Positions 47,417 to 56,295 of a stretch of 64,000 nt of DNA are shown here, piece after piece. The translations under genes and the position numbers were made by a program. This DNA is from JADJNY01 sp046349615 (GTDB lineage Bacteria > Planctomycetota > UBA1135 > GCA-002686595), in NCBI GenBank assembly GCA_046349615.1, contig JAXMBZ010000011.1, positions 1 to 64,000 of the forward strand. The letters are read 5' to 3'. The notes under the pieces are model-generated. The model was given only the letters and a program-made list of their open reading frames with translations, ran no database searches and had not been told where the DNA came from. How positions within the stretch are numbered: position 1 is the stretch's first letter; each line of letters begins with the position of its first letter.

Positions 47417-48883
47417 TCACGCTCCACGTCCGAGGACGCGCGCGTAGAGCGCTTCGTAGCGGCGCACCTGCTTCTCCCACGAGAAGTCCTGCGCCATCCC
47501 GTTCTGGACGAGCTTCGCCCAGGCCTTCTCGTCGCGCCACGCGCCGAGCGCGCGCGCGACCGCGTTCAAGAAGGCGTCGCCGCGGAACGCGTCGAAGAGG
47601 AAGCCCGTGCCCGTTCCGGCGCGGCCGTCCCACTCCTCCACCGTGTCCGCGAGCCCGCCGGTGCGCCGCACGATCGGCACGGTGCCGTAGCGCAGCGAGT
47701 ACATCTGGTTCAGGCCGCACGGCTCGTAGCGCGACGGCATCAGGAAGAGGTCGGCGCCGGCTTCGATCGAGTGCGAGAGCGACTCGTCGTAGCCCGTGGC
47801 GTACGCGACCTTGTCCGGGAAGGACTGCTGGAGCTGCTTGAAGAAGCGCTCGTAGCGCTCCTCGCCGCTGCCGAGCACGACGAAGCGCACGTCCTCGCGG
47901 TGGAGCACGACGGGCATCGCCTCGGCGACGAGCTCGAAGCCCTTCTGCGCCGTGAGCCGCGACACGATGCCGAACACCGGCACGCGCGGACCCGCGGAGA
48001 TTCCGTACTTCGCGAGCAGCGCGTCGCGGCACACGCGCTTGCCCTTGAGGTCCTTCGGCGTGTAGCGCGCGGGGATCAGCGCGTCGTGCCGCGGATCCCA
48101 TACGTCGTAGTCGACGCCGTTCACGATGCCGACGAGCGAATCGCTGCGCGCGCGGAGCAGCCCTTCGAGCCCCATGCCGAACTCCGCGGTCTGGAGCTCC
48201 TTCGCGTACGTCTCGCTGACCGCGGTCAGCGCGTTCGCGTACAGGAGGCCCGTCTCGAGGAAGCTGATCTTGCCTTCGCGCAGGTGGTCCTGGTGCAGGA
48301 GGTTCGCGGCGTGCTCGAAGCCGAGGTCGTGGAGCTTGTCCGCGCCGACGATCCCCTGGTACCCGATGTTGTGGATCGTCAGGACCGTGCGCGTGTTCGC
48401 GAACATCCGGTCCCAGCCGTAGACCGTGCGCAGGTAGAGCGGGATCAGGGACGCGTGCCAGTCGTTGACGTGGAAGACGTCCGGCGCCCAACGCGACCAC
48501 TGGCAGAGCTCGATCGCCGCGCGGTTCAGGAGCACGAAGCGCAGGTGCTCGTCGGCGTCTTGCGTGTAGAGGCCCTCGCGGTCGTAGAGATCGGGGCAGC
48601 GGACGAGCCAGACGCGCGTCTTCGAGTCGGGGAGCTCGGTCGTCGAGATGCTGAACCAGGTGCGGCGGGCGCCGAGCTGGATCGGGATGTCTTGGAGGCC
48701 GGGGACGGGGTCGAGCTTCCACTTGCCTTGCGCGATGCGCCGGTAGAGCGGGAGGACGAGGCGCACGTCGTGGCCGCGTTTGCCGAGGTGGCGCGCGAGC
48801 GCGGAGGCGACGTCGGCGAGGCCGCCGGTCTTCGCGAAGGGGGCGGCTTCGGAGGAGACGAGGCAGATCTTGAGGGGAGGCAT
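47417..48883 (-). CDS. glgA: Glycogen (starch) synthase GlgA
   Basis: 488 aa, normal for the family. MPPLKICLVSSEAAPFAKTGGLADV carries the KTGGLADV glucosyl-donor loop; later VFHVNDWHASLIPLYLRT, LTIHNIGYQGI, GIVNGVDYDVWDPRHD, VFGIVSRLTAQKGFELV and LFLMPSRYEPCGLNQMYSLRYGTVPIVRRTGGLADTV complete the GT5 signature. It transfers glucose from ADP-glucose (or UDP-glucose) to the glycogen chain in the cytoplasm. It is followed by an ATP-grasp gene; repeat copy 3 lies just upstream of its start, so the element is in its 5' region. Confidence 0.96.
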   Translation of the reverse strand: MPPLKICLVSSEAAPFAKTGGLADVASALARHLGKRGHDVRLVLPLYRRIAQGKWKLDPVPGLQDIPIQLGARRTWFSISTTELPDSKTRVWLVRCPDLYDREGLYTQDADEHLRFVLLNRAAIELCQWSRWAPDVFHVNDWHASLIPLYLRTVYGWDRMFANTRTVLTIHNIGYQGIVGADKLHDLGFEHAANLLHQDHLREGKISFLETGLLYANALTAVSETYAKELQTAEFGMGLEGLLRARSDSLVGIVNGVDYDVWDPRHDALIPARYTPKDLKGKRVCRDALLAKYGISAGPRVPVFGIVSRLTAQKGFELVAEAMPVVLHREDVRFVVLGSGEERYERFFKQLQQSFPDKVAYATGYDESLSHSIEAGADLFLMPSRYEPCGLNQMYSLRYGTVPIVRRTGGLADTVEEWDGRAGTGTGFLFDAFRGDAFLNAVARALGAWRDEKAWAKLVQNGMAQDFSWEKQVRRYEALYARVLGRGA

Positions 48884-48974
48884 GCGGCGGCGCGCAGTGT
48901 AGCGGAGGGAGTGGTGTCGGTCGGGAGCGCAATTACCGGATGGGCGAGAGAAGGGGGAGGGACGCCAAGGAGCA

Positions 48975-49050
48975 CATTCGGGTGCTCCGCATCCCGGACC
49001 CCGCACGAGCCCGGGCCGGAGGACCGGCCCGGGCTCGTGCGGGGTTCTAG
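48975..49050 (+). repeat. Double-hairpin repeat element, copy 3
   Basis: Small hairpin CGGGTGC-TCC-GCATCCCG (48979-48996, bulged T), then a perfect 22-bp stem (48998-49019 with 49024-49045), loop AGGA, then TTCTAG. A 17-bp block (GTGTCGGTCGGGAGCGC, 48914-48930) lies 67 bases before the stem; in copy 2 the same block is 66 bases away, so the conserved element is longer than the hairpins. Confidence 0.85.
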
Positions 49051-49160
49051 GGTCTCTCAGCGTCTCGGTGTGGGAGCTCTCGGCTCCTGGGTGCTCGGGC
49101 GTCTGGCTCCTCGGTCCGAGGGAGCTGGGTTCCTCGATGCTCGATCGCGCGGAGGGCTGC

Positions 49161-50192
49161 TCAGCGGGGCAGGGTGAGTTCGAGCGTGGCGGCGGCTCCG
49201 GGCTCCAGTTGGATCGGCCGGTTCGTTCGTCCGTGGTCCGTGTGGTCGGCGAACACGCGGTATTGGCGCGGGGGAAGGTGGCGGGCGTGGGCTTCGCCGT
49301 GCTCGTCCGTCGCGAGGTCGAAGTGGCCGGTGGTTTCGCCGTCGGTGACGCGCGCGTTCGGGACGGGGCGGCCTTGCGGGTCGCGCACGAGGACGTGGAG
49401 GGTCGCGAGGTTCGGGAGCGAGCGGTCGCCGAGGTCGAGCTCGGTGCCGCGGAGGTCGATCGCCCAGTCCTTCACGAGCGGGTCGTTCGGCGGGCCGACC
49501 TCGAGCATGCACGGGCCTTCGAGCACGGACTCGAAGGTGAAGCGGCCTTCGGCGTCGGTGATCGTCGTGTCGGCGCCGCGGAGGTCCTTCGCGCGGAGTC
49601 GAACGGCGATGGAGTCGAGCGGAGTCGCGCCGTCGAGCAATCGTCCGCGGAGCGTGCCGGCGTTCTCGAGCACGGCGCGCGTCGTCGTGACGGCGCGCTC
49701 GGAGAGCGTGACGCGCGCGTCGGTGCTGCGGCGGCCGGGCGCGCGCACGTGGAGCGCGTAGTCACCCGCGGGGAGCGGCTCCACGCGCGCTTCGGCGCCG
49801 ACGTGGCGCGTGTACACCGCCGGGTGGAGCGAGCGCGTGCCGAGGCGCGGGACGTGCTCGAGCCAGAGCTCGAACGCGCCGGTCCAGGGTTCGCCGTTCG
49901 CGCTCGCGACGGAGACGACGAGCGCGCCGCCGTCGGTGGAGCGCGAGTTCGGCGGGTTCGCAGCTTCGGGCGCCGCGGGGGCGGGGGAATCGACGTGCGC
50001 GGGGCGCTCGAGCGGCTCCGTCGTCGTGGGCGTCGGTTCGGTCCGCGCCGCGCGCGCGAGTTCGCTCGACGGCGCATCCGCGGCCGGCGAGCGCAGCGCC
50101 CGCGCGACGAAGAACAGCGCGAGCCCCAGGAACGAGACGAGGCCGAGCAGGAGCATCGCCCCCACTCGGCCCGTGTTCGTGCGCTCCCTCAT
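49161..50192 (-). CDS. Membrane-anchored carboxypeptidase-regulatory-like (Ig-like repeat) protein
   Basis: 343 aa. ATG 50192 chosen because GGGGA lies six bases upstream; a GTG 12 bases earlier is possible. An N-terminal membrane segment (about 12-32, GAMLLLGLVSFLGLALFFVA) is followed by a Thr/Pro/Ala-rich linker (40-85). The outer part has three beta-sandwich repeats of the carboxypeptidase-regulatory type: EARVEPLPAGDYALHVRAPG, GTLRGRLLDGATPLDSIAVRLR with TDAEGRFTFESV, and ATLHVLVRDPQGRPVPNARV with DEHGEAHARHLPPRQYRVFA. Such modules decorate or stiffen surface proteins. No catalytic motif. Confidence 0.8.
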   Translation of the reverse strand: MRERTNTGRVGAMLLLGLVSFLGLALFFVARALRSPAADAPSSELARAARTEPTPTTTEPLERPAHVDSPAPAAPEAANPPNSRSTDGGALVVSVASANGEPWTGAFELWLEHVPRLGTRSLHPAVYTRHVGAEARVEPLPAGDYALHVRAPGRRSTDARVTLSERAVTTTRAVLENAGTLRGRLLDGATPLDSIAVRLRAKDLRGADTTITDAEGRFTFESVLEGPCMLEVGPPNDPLVKDWAIDLRGTELDLGDRSLPNLATLHVLVRDPQGRPVPNARVTDGETTGHFDLATDEHGEAHARHLPPRQYRVFADHTDHGRTNRPIQLEPGAAATLELTLPR

Positions 50193-50313
50193 CCACGTCC
50201 CCACGTCGATGTTCTAGCGCACGAGGCACGTTGGAGCGACGCCGCGGTGGCTCCGTGCACGGCGCGCTCTCCGGCTCGCCGTCGCGCGGTCGTCGTCCGC
50301 GGCGTGCTCGCGT

Positions 50314-51423
50314 TCAGTGCGGCGAGTCGATGCCGATCGAGAGCCCGAGCTGCAGGATCGTCCCGTCGATCGCGTCGTCGTCGTACTTCGACGCGTTGAC
50401 CTGCCACTTCGTGGCGTGGCCGTTGACGTAGTAGTTGAAACCCGCGCCGACGATCGTCGCGCCGATCTCGTTGTCGAGGTCCTGGTAGCGGACGAGCGCT
50501 TCGTACTTGCCCTCGCCGAAGAGGTAGCCCGCGGTGACGTCCCACGGCGTCGCGTCGTCGGTCGTGTTGCCGAGCGCGCGGCTCGCGAGCTCCTCGTCCG
50601 CGTCGAGGATCTCGGCTTCGAAGCTGAACGCGTCGTACGTCAGGTACGCGTCCGCGGCCCACGCCGATCCGAAGTCGGAGCCGCCGATCTGGCTGTCGTC
50701 CTTGAAGTACCCGAGGCCGAACGTCCCGTTGAAGCCGGCGGGAGCGCCGTACGCGCCCTCGTGCGCCTTCGCGCCTTCGCCGACCTGGTACTCGCCGCGC
50801 GCGACGATGCCCCAGCCGTCCGACGCGCCGTCCGCGCCGTTCTGCACCGCGAGCTTGAAGTGGAACGCGTCGAAGTCGCCGACGAGCGCGGCGCCGGGTT
50901 GGTACGCGCCGGGCGCGGAGAAGAGCTGACCGATGCGCGTGCGGTCGATGAACGAGAGCTTGCCGTCGCCGACGTTGCCGCTCTGGACGAGCGGGCACTT
51001 GTACTGGCCCCAGTAGAGTTGGAGCTGGTCCGTGACGTTCGTGCGCGCCCACGCGTCGCGCAGACCGAACGCGCCGACGCCGTCGCCGGTGATCGCGGGG
51101 AACGCGCTCGTCTCGCCCGCGTCCATCTTCACGAAGACCTCGTAGTCGCCGACCTTCGAGTCGAACCACACCTGGGCGTCGTACATGCGGAAACCGCTGA
51201 CGTCGTCCGCCGTCGCGGAGAGGTCCGAGTCCGCGTCGTCGTACGCGACGCGGAGCAGCGCACCGAACGTCGGGCCGGATTGCGAATCGTGCTGCAGCGT
51301 GCGCGCGAGCGCGTCGAGCTCTCCGTCGAGCGCACTGAAACGGGAGTCGTCCGAGTTCCCAGCGCGCGCAGCGACGGGAACGGAAGCGCAGACGAGGACG
51401 AGGAACGGAATGCGGGGGGTCAT
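50314..51423 (-). CDS. Outer-membrane porin, phosphate-selective (OprO/OprP) type
   Basis: 369 aa with signal peptide (MTPRIPFLVLVCASVPVAARA). A short coiled-coil (SALDGELDALARTLQ) is followed by alternating amphipathic beta strands (FGALLRVAYDDAD, MYDAQVWFDSKVGDYEVFVKMDAGET, FGLRDAWARTNVTDQLQLYWGQYKCPL) ending in a final strand with GLSIGIDSPH. The order and the DRTRIGQLFSAPG stretch match porin O/P-like barrels. It would allow anion or phosphate entry through the outer membrane. It is divergent from the haloperoxidase-type gene. Confidence 0.85.
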   Translation of the reverse strand: MTPRIPFLVLVCASVPVAARAGNSDDSRFSALDGELDALARTLQHDSQSGPTFGALLRVAYDDADSDLSATADDVSGFRMYDAQVWFDSKVGDYEVFVKMDAGETSAFPAITGDGVGAFGLRDAWARTNVTDQLQLYWGQYKCPLVQSGNVGDGKLSFIDRTRIGQLFSAPGAYQPGAALVGDFDAFHFKLAVQNGADGASDGWGIVARGEYQVGEGAKAHEGAYGAPAGFNGTFGLGYFKDDSQIGGSDFGSAWAADAYLTYDAFSFEAEILDADEELASRALGNTTDDATPWDVTAGYLFGEGKYEALVRYQDLDNEIGATIVGAGFNYYVNGHATKWQVNASKYDDDAIDGTILQLGLSIGIDSPH

Positions 51424-51761
51424 GGGTATGGACGCGCGCTCTCGCGCGGCGTCGATTGCGGTGTGGGTCCGTGACGAAGACGCGTCGAGCGAAGTGCACG
51501 AGCGCGCGGAATGCGTGGAGAGCGGACGGCGCGATGGTAGGAGCGCGAGTTCGTCGCGTGCCGAACCGGTGCGAAGCGACGGAACGAACGCGCCGTAGCC
51601 CGTACGCGCGACGCTCGTACGCGCTACGCCCGCACGAAACGCCCGTACGGCTCGAGCTTCACTCGCCGAGCGCGTCCACCGATACGGTGGCGCGAAGCCG
51701 CGGCGCGCACAGAGCGCGTAGATCCGCCGACATCGCGTCCCCCCACGTTCGAGGGTTTCTC
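51424..51761. other. 338-bp divergent region
   Basis: Lies between the porin (minus) and haloperoxidase-type lipoprotein (plus). Repeated CGTACG/CGCTACG words occur around 51596-51650. No gene is seen; promoters for both genes are expected here. Confidence 0.5.
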
Positions 51762-53120
51762 ATGGCAATCGTGTCCCGTACCGCCTTCGCGAGCCTGCTC
51801 ACGGCCGCACTCGTCGCGTTCCTCCCTGCCTGCAACGGCGGCGGCGGGAGCAGCAGCATCAACGACTCCCCGCGCGCGAGCACCTTCGCGCCCGACGTCG
51901 CGACGAGTTGGTTCGACCTCCTCTATGCGAGCGTGAAATCGACGAGCACCGCTCCGCCGCCCGCGTCGCGCATCTACGGCTACGCGTCGATCGCGCTCTA
52001 CGAGTCCATCGTGCGCGGCATGCCCGACCACCAGACGCTGCAAGGCCAGCTCGTCTCGTTCCCCGCGGGCACGATCCCCGAGCCCGTCAACGCGCCGCAC
52101 CACTGGCCGATCGTCGCGAACCGCGCGCTCGCCGTGCTCAGCGCGAGCTTCTTCCCGGGTTCGCAGGCGAGCATCGACGCGCTCGAGGACTCGAACCTCG
52201 CGCTCTACTCCGGCACGCAGTCGCAGGCCGTGATCGATCGCTCCGTGCAGTACGGCGAGGACGTCGCGAACGCGGTGATCGCGTGGGCGGCGACGGACGG
52301 CTTCGCGGGTCTCGCCGCGTGCAACGGCGCCTTCGTCGCTCCGACGGCGCCGATCGACGGCGGTTGGGTGGCGACCGGGCCGGGCCAGGGCGTCGGCGCG
52401 TTCCCGTGCTGGGGCACGCTGCGCACGTTCGCGGTGACCGACTCCGACGAGTGCCCGCCCGTGGGGGCGCCGCCCTACTCGACGTCGACGACGTCCGCGT
52501 TCTACGGGCAGGCGCTCGTCGTGTACGGAACGACCGGCGACGCCGGAGCGAGCCTCACGTCCGACCAGACGGCGATCGCGAACTTCTGGGCGGACAACGC
52601 CGGCGCGACCGGCACGCCGGGCGGACACTGGATCAGCATCGTGCACGTGCTCGCGACCGCGAACGACCTGAAGCTCGACGTCGTCGCGGAGGCGTACGCG
52701 CGCGTCGGGCTCGCGATCCACGACGCGTTCATCACGTGCTGGCGCTCGAAGTTCGACACGTATCTGCTGCGGCCCGTCACCTACATCCAGGCGAACATCG
52801 ACGCGGCGTGGGATCCGCTTCTGACGACGCCGGGCTTCCCGACCTACACGTCGGGCCACTCGACGCAGTCCGGTGCCGCGGCGACCGTGCTCACGGGCCA
52901 ATTCGGTCCCGTCGCGTTCACGGACACGACGCACACCGACCTGAACCCGGGCCTCGCGCTCGCCGACCGCTCGTTCGCGAACTTCCTCGACGCCGCGAAC
53001 GAAGCCGCCGCGTCGCGCCTCTACGGCGGCATCCACTGGCCGTTCGACAACCAGGACGGCTTCAACCAAGGTCAGTGCGTCGGCGAGATCATCAACACAC
53101 GCGTGCACTTCCAGAACTGA
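51762..53120 (+). CDS. Vanadium-dependent haloperoxidase / PAP2-like lipoprotein
   Basis: 452 aa; MAIVSRTAFASLLTAALVAF with lipobox (PAC24) predicts an envelope lipoprotein. The vanadate/phosphate pocket motifs are all present: K330 in SKFDTYLLRP (K-x6-RP), PTYTSGHSTQS (Ser364-Gly-His366) and SRLYGGIHWPFDN (Arg419, His425, Asp429). This family includes vanadium haloperoxidases and acid phosphatases of the PAP2 fold; sequence alone does not decide between them, though length and motif spacing favour the VCPO-like group. Divergent from the porin. The gene ends 22 bp before a strong hairpin. Confidence 0.88.
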   Translation: MAIVSRTAFASLLTAALVAFLPACNGGGGSSSINDSPRASTFAPDVATSWFDLLYASVKSTSTAPPPASRIYGYASIALYESIVRGMPDHQTLQGQLVSFPAGTIPEPVNAPHHWPIVANRALAVLSASFFPGSQASIDALEDSNLALYSGTQSQAVIDRSVQYGEDVANAVIAWAATDGFAGLAACNGAFVAPTAPIDGGWVATGPGQGVGAFPCWGTLRTFAVTDSDECPPVGAPPYSTSTTSAFYGQALVVYGTTGDAGASLTSDQTAIANFWADNAGATGTPGGHWISIVHVLATANDLKLDVVAEAYARVGLAIHDAFITCWRSKFDTYLLRPVTYIQANIDAAWDPLLTTPGFPTYTSGHSTQSGAAATVLTGQFGPVAFTDTTHTDLNPGLALADRSFANFLDAANEAAASRLYGGIHWPFDNQDGFNQGQCVGEIINTRVHFQN

Positions 53121-53142
53121 GTTCGAGAGCTCCGTGTGAAAG

Positions 53143-53178
53143 GAACGAGGCCGGCCCCGCGTGGGACCGGCCTCGTTC
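53143..53178. terminator. Hairpin terminator between convergent genes
   Basis: A 12-bp perfect outer stem (GAACGAGGCCGG at 53143-53154 with 53167-53178) plus partial inner pairing, 22 bases after the haloperoxidase stop and 42 before the end of the convergent gene. Only a weak TTC follows. Confidence 0.7.
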
Positions 53179-53219
53179 GCTTCCATCCACTCGTCATCCG
53201 CATCGGATGACGATCGTCA

Positions 53220-54605
53220 TCACCAGTCGATCTTCCAGCCGTTCGTCACGTTGAACGTCTCGGGCGGGCAGAAGCCGGCGGCCGAGTTGCGGTAGTACGT
53301 CTGGTAGTAGCGGCGAACGCCGCTGCCGACCGTCACGCCGCCGCGCGCGGAGAGCGTGATCGTGTCGGTCGAGTCGGGGAACGCGCTCGCGCCGCCGGCG
53401 TTGGTCTTCGTGCGGAGACGGATCAGCGTCCCGCCCGCGCAACGGACGCCGTCGCCGAACACGCCGTCGTTCAGCGCATCGCCCTGCAGGTAGATGCAGG
53501 ACACCGTGAGCGGCATGCCCGAGCCGTTGAGCACGACGTTGTCGAGCGCGGCCGAGCCGGTCGCCGTCAGGTTCGCGCCGTTCGCGTTGACGGAGTTCGC
53601 GCAGCCGTTGCCCGCCGCGCCGTTGTTGCCGCAGGGGCACGGCGTCGTGTGGTCGGTCAGCGTGCCGTCGCCCGAGCAGAACGACGCGAACACGGCGGGC
53701 GTCCCGACCGTGAACGTGAACCACATGATCTGGAAGCCGTTCGCGTGCGTCGTCGTGACCGGCGTCGTCGTGACGCCGTCACTGACCGTGAAGTTGCAGT
53801 TGGTCGTCAGGCTGGTCGACTGGTTCGCGACGACGTCCGGGAAGTCGAGGAGCGTGCCGGTCTGGAACGCCTCCGCCGGGTTGAGGTCGCCCTGGTTGTT
53901 GGCGGTGTTGTAGTTCGAGATCGCGACGTAGTACGTGCCCGCCGCGAGCGAGAGCGAGACCGTCGAGGGGCCCGCGATGCCGCCGGTCAGGTCGTCGTTG
54001 TGACCCAGCGCGACGGGGTTCAAGCTTCCGTCGTAGAGGTAGATCTCCGTGTCGGCGGTCGTCGAACCGGCGCTCGTCACCGTGATCGTGCCGGGGTTGA
54101 ACGACCCGGCGATCACGCCCGGCGTGACGGTCGACGTCGAGAGCGTCGCGACGTAGTTCGCCGTCGTCGAGGCCGTGCCCGTGACGAGGTAGTTGACCTC
54201 TTCCTGCTTGCCGAAGCCGTACCACTGCGTGGTGCGAACCGGCAGGTCGCCGTTGACGACGGTGCTCGCCGTCTGCCAAGCGACGTCGCCGCCCGTGGGC
54301 ACACCCGCCGCCTGGCTCTGCCCGCGGATCGAGCTCGCGTGGCCCGCCGTCCCGGACGTCGTGATCGAGAGGCGGTGGCGGTAGATCGCCAACGGCAGCG
54401 CGCACGTCTTCACGCGGTAGTAGTCCAGGCCCGTCGTCGTGGCCGAGACGCTGAGCCCCGTGATCGTGTCGTTCGCGACCATGCAGTTGATCGCCTGCGC
54501 CGTCGCCTTCGAGTCGTTGGACTCGACTTCGGGGAAGTTCGTCTGCGCGAAGACGGGCGCAGCGAGGGCGAGCCATGTGGTGGAGAGGATGAGCTGTCGA
54601 TTCAT
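53220..54605 (-). CDS. Secreted protein with PPC-like modules and Cys-rich C-terminal domain
   Basis: 461 aa with signal peptide MNRQLILSTTWLALAAPVFA. The opening NFPEVESNDSKATAQAINCM and the later TADTEIYLYDGSLNPVALGHNDDL, STVSLSLAAGTYYVAISNYN are characteristic of PPC (pre-peptidase C-terminal) or DVUA0089-like modules. The final ~155 residues are a full shared domain (CSGDGTLTDHTTPCPCGNNG, GNGCANSVNANGA, FGDGVRCAGG, YYRNSAAGFCPPETFNVTNGWKIDW), the closest of all copies to the one at 24934. Predicted secreted; role unknown. The next gene upstream (54876-55934) has the same domain. Confidence 0.85.
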   Translation of the reverse strand: MNRQLILSTTWLALAAPVFAQTNFPEVESNDSKATAQAINCMVANDTITGLSVSATTTGLDYYRVKTCALPLAIYRHRLSITTSGTAGHASSIRGQSQAAGVPTGGDVAWQTASTVVNGDLPVRTTQWYGFGKQEEVNYLVTGTASTTANYVATLSTSTVTPGVIAGSFNPGTITVTSAGSTTADTEIYLYDGSLNPVALGHNDDLTGGIAGPSTVSLSLAAGTYYVAISNYNTANNQGDLNPAEAFQTGTLLDFPDVVANQSTSLTTNCNFTVSDGVTTTPVTTTHANGFQIMWFTFTVGTPAVFASFCSGDGTLTDHTTPCPCGNNGAAGNGCANSVNANGANLTATGSAALDNVVLNGSGMPLTVSCIYLQGDALNDGVFGDGVRCAGGTLIRLRTKTNAGGASAFPDSTDTITLSARGGVTVGSGVRRYYQTYYRNSAAGFCPPETFNVTNGWKIDW

Positions 54606-54875
54606 GAGTAGGTGTCGAATCCAGGATGAGTGAAGGGCGCGGCCGCGTGCTTCCTGCCGGAAACTCCTGAGGCGGCCGAACGCGAGTCAACCTTGCCGCA
54701 AGCAGCGCGTGTTGCCCAGTGCATCCGGGAGTTGTTCGCGAGGATTCCAGAGTCGAAGCTCACGTAGCTTTCGAGTTGAAGGGCCTGCCGAGACACCTCG
54801 CGCACGACCCCGATCTCCAGGAGCCTCGTCCGCGGGGTCCGGCGCCGTGGAAGCTCCCGGGCGCATCGCACGAGA

Positions 54876-55934
54876 TCACCAGTCGACGCGCACGCCGCTC
54901 GTCACGTTGAACGTCTCGGGCGGACAGAAGAGCGGCGCGGAGTTTCGGTAGTACGTCTGGTACCAGCGCCGCACGCCGCTCCCGGGCACGACGCCGCCGC
55001 GCTGCGCGAGGGTCGTCGTGTCCGTCGAGTTCGGGAACACCGCGGTTCCGCCCGCGCTCGTCCGCGTCCGCAGACGGAGCAGCATCCCGCCGACGCAGCG
55101 CACTCCGTCGCCGAACACGGCGTCCGCGAGCGCGTCTCCCTGCAGGAACACGCACGCCGCCGTCGTCGGCATCCCGTTCGCGGTCAGCACGACGCCGTCG
55201 TTCGCGGGGACCCCCGTTCCGCCGAGCACGGCACCTGCGCTCGTCACCGAGTTCGCGCAGCCCTTCCCGGGCGATCCGTCGTTCCCGCACGGGCAGGGCG
55301 TCGTGTGGTCGACGAGCGCTCCGTCGCCGGAGCAGAAGCTCGCGATCGGCGGCGCGGCGTCGTCGCCCTCGAGCGTCCACCCCGCGAGCGAGCCGACGTC
55401 GGAGCCCGCCCAGTCGCGGATCTCGAGCCGCCACGCTCCCGCGGGACCGCTGATCGACGCGAGCGGGACGTTGCTCGCGTTCGCCGTCCACATCCCGGCG
55501 CCCGTGTTCCAGTACGGGTCGTACGCGCCGGGCTGGAGGTCCGTCGCGCCCTGCTGCACCGACGTCCCCGCGGCATCGACGAGCTCGTAGTCGCCGAGCA
55601 GGTAGTCGCCGCGATCCCCGACCGTGTATCCGTCGGAGCCCGGACGGACGACGAGGTTGAAGTACGTCCCGTTCGGGCTCCGGAGCAGCAGGTGCAGGTC
55701 GCCGCGCCAGGGGTGCTGCAGGCCGAGCAAGCGCACGGAGGTGATGCGCGTCACGGCGTGACCGAGCGTCACGGTCGAGCTGAACGGCGCGCCCGTGTAG
55801 CTCGAGTTCCAGATCCCCGTGCCCGACACGAAGTCCGGGATCGGTCCGCCGGGGCCGGTCGCGATGAAGTGCGCCGCGAGTCCGAGCGGACCGAGGAGGA
55901 CGGCGGCGAGGAACGCGAACGTCGCGCGCGACAT
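54876..55934 (-). CDS. Secreted P-domain protein with Cys-rich C-terminal domain
   Basis: 352 aa; signal peptide MSRATFAFLAAVLLGPLGLA. Residues about 50-190 form a proprotein-convertase P-like domain: SSTVTLGHAVTRITSVRLLGL, HPWRGDLHLLLRSPNGTYFNL, SGPAGAWRLEIRDWAGSDVGSLAGWTLE. P domains usually cap subtilisin-like proteases, but no protease is present here. The rest is the shared C-terminal domain (CSGDGALVDHTTPCPCGNDG to NVTSGVRVDW). Divergent from the ATP-grasp cluster over ~360 bp. Confidence 0.85.
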   Translation of the reverse strand: MSRATFAFLAAVLLGPLGLAAHFIATGPGGPIPDFVSGTGIWNSSYTGAPFSSTVTLGHAVTRITSVRLLGLQHPWRGDLHLLLRSPNGTYFNLVVRPGSDGYTVGDRGDYLLGDYELVDAAGTSVQQGATDLQPGAYDPYWNTGAGMWTANASNVPLASISGPAGAWRLEIRDWAGSDVGSLAGWTLEGDDAAPPIASFCSGDGALVDHTTPCPCGNDGSPGKGCANSVTSAGAVLGGTGVPANDGVVLTANGMPTTAACVFLQGDALADAVFGDGVRCVGGMLLRLRTRTSAGGTAVFPNSTDTTTLAQRGGVVPGSGVRRWYQTYYRNSAPLFCPPETFNVTSGVRVDW

Positions 55935-56295
55935 GCGGATCCGGGGACGAAGGGGACTCGGCGCGCGAGGGGGAACTCGCGCGGGCGCCGCGGCCGACCC
56001 GGCCGACGAAAGACACCGGTCGAACCGTACCCCGGGATCCGAAGTGGGGTCGGAACGCTGGGGCGAACCCGCGCGGCCGGGTGCTGCCGGGGCCCTCGGC
56101 GGCGCGCCGCGTCCCCGCCTCGGCGCGCGGTACACAGCGGGCTCGCGGCCTCGAGTCCGTCGGCTCGGCCCCGGCCCGGCCCGAGCGGAGGACACGCCGG
56201 CGCGGCCCGACCCACGCTCCGGAGCGCCCGTCGAGCGTCCCGCAAGCGCGTGGTATCGTCCCGCCCCCTCGCGCCGCTCCGTCCCGCGCCCCCCC
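55935..56295. other. 361-bp divergent promoter region of the ATP-grasp cluster
   Basis: No gene seen. It separates the P-domain gene from the first ligase gene and must hold the cluster's promoter; no operator palindrome stands out by eye. Confidence 0.5.

Noticed and set aside
43236..47447. A 1400-codon open frame on the plus strand
   Set aside because: Runs antisense to three well-supported genes and is mostly Arg/Ala/Val; no domain.
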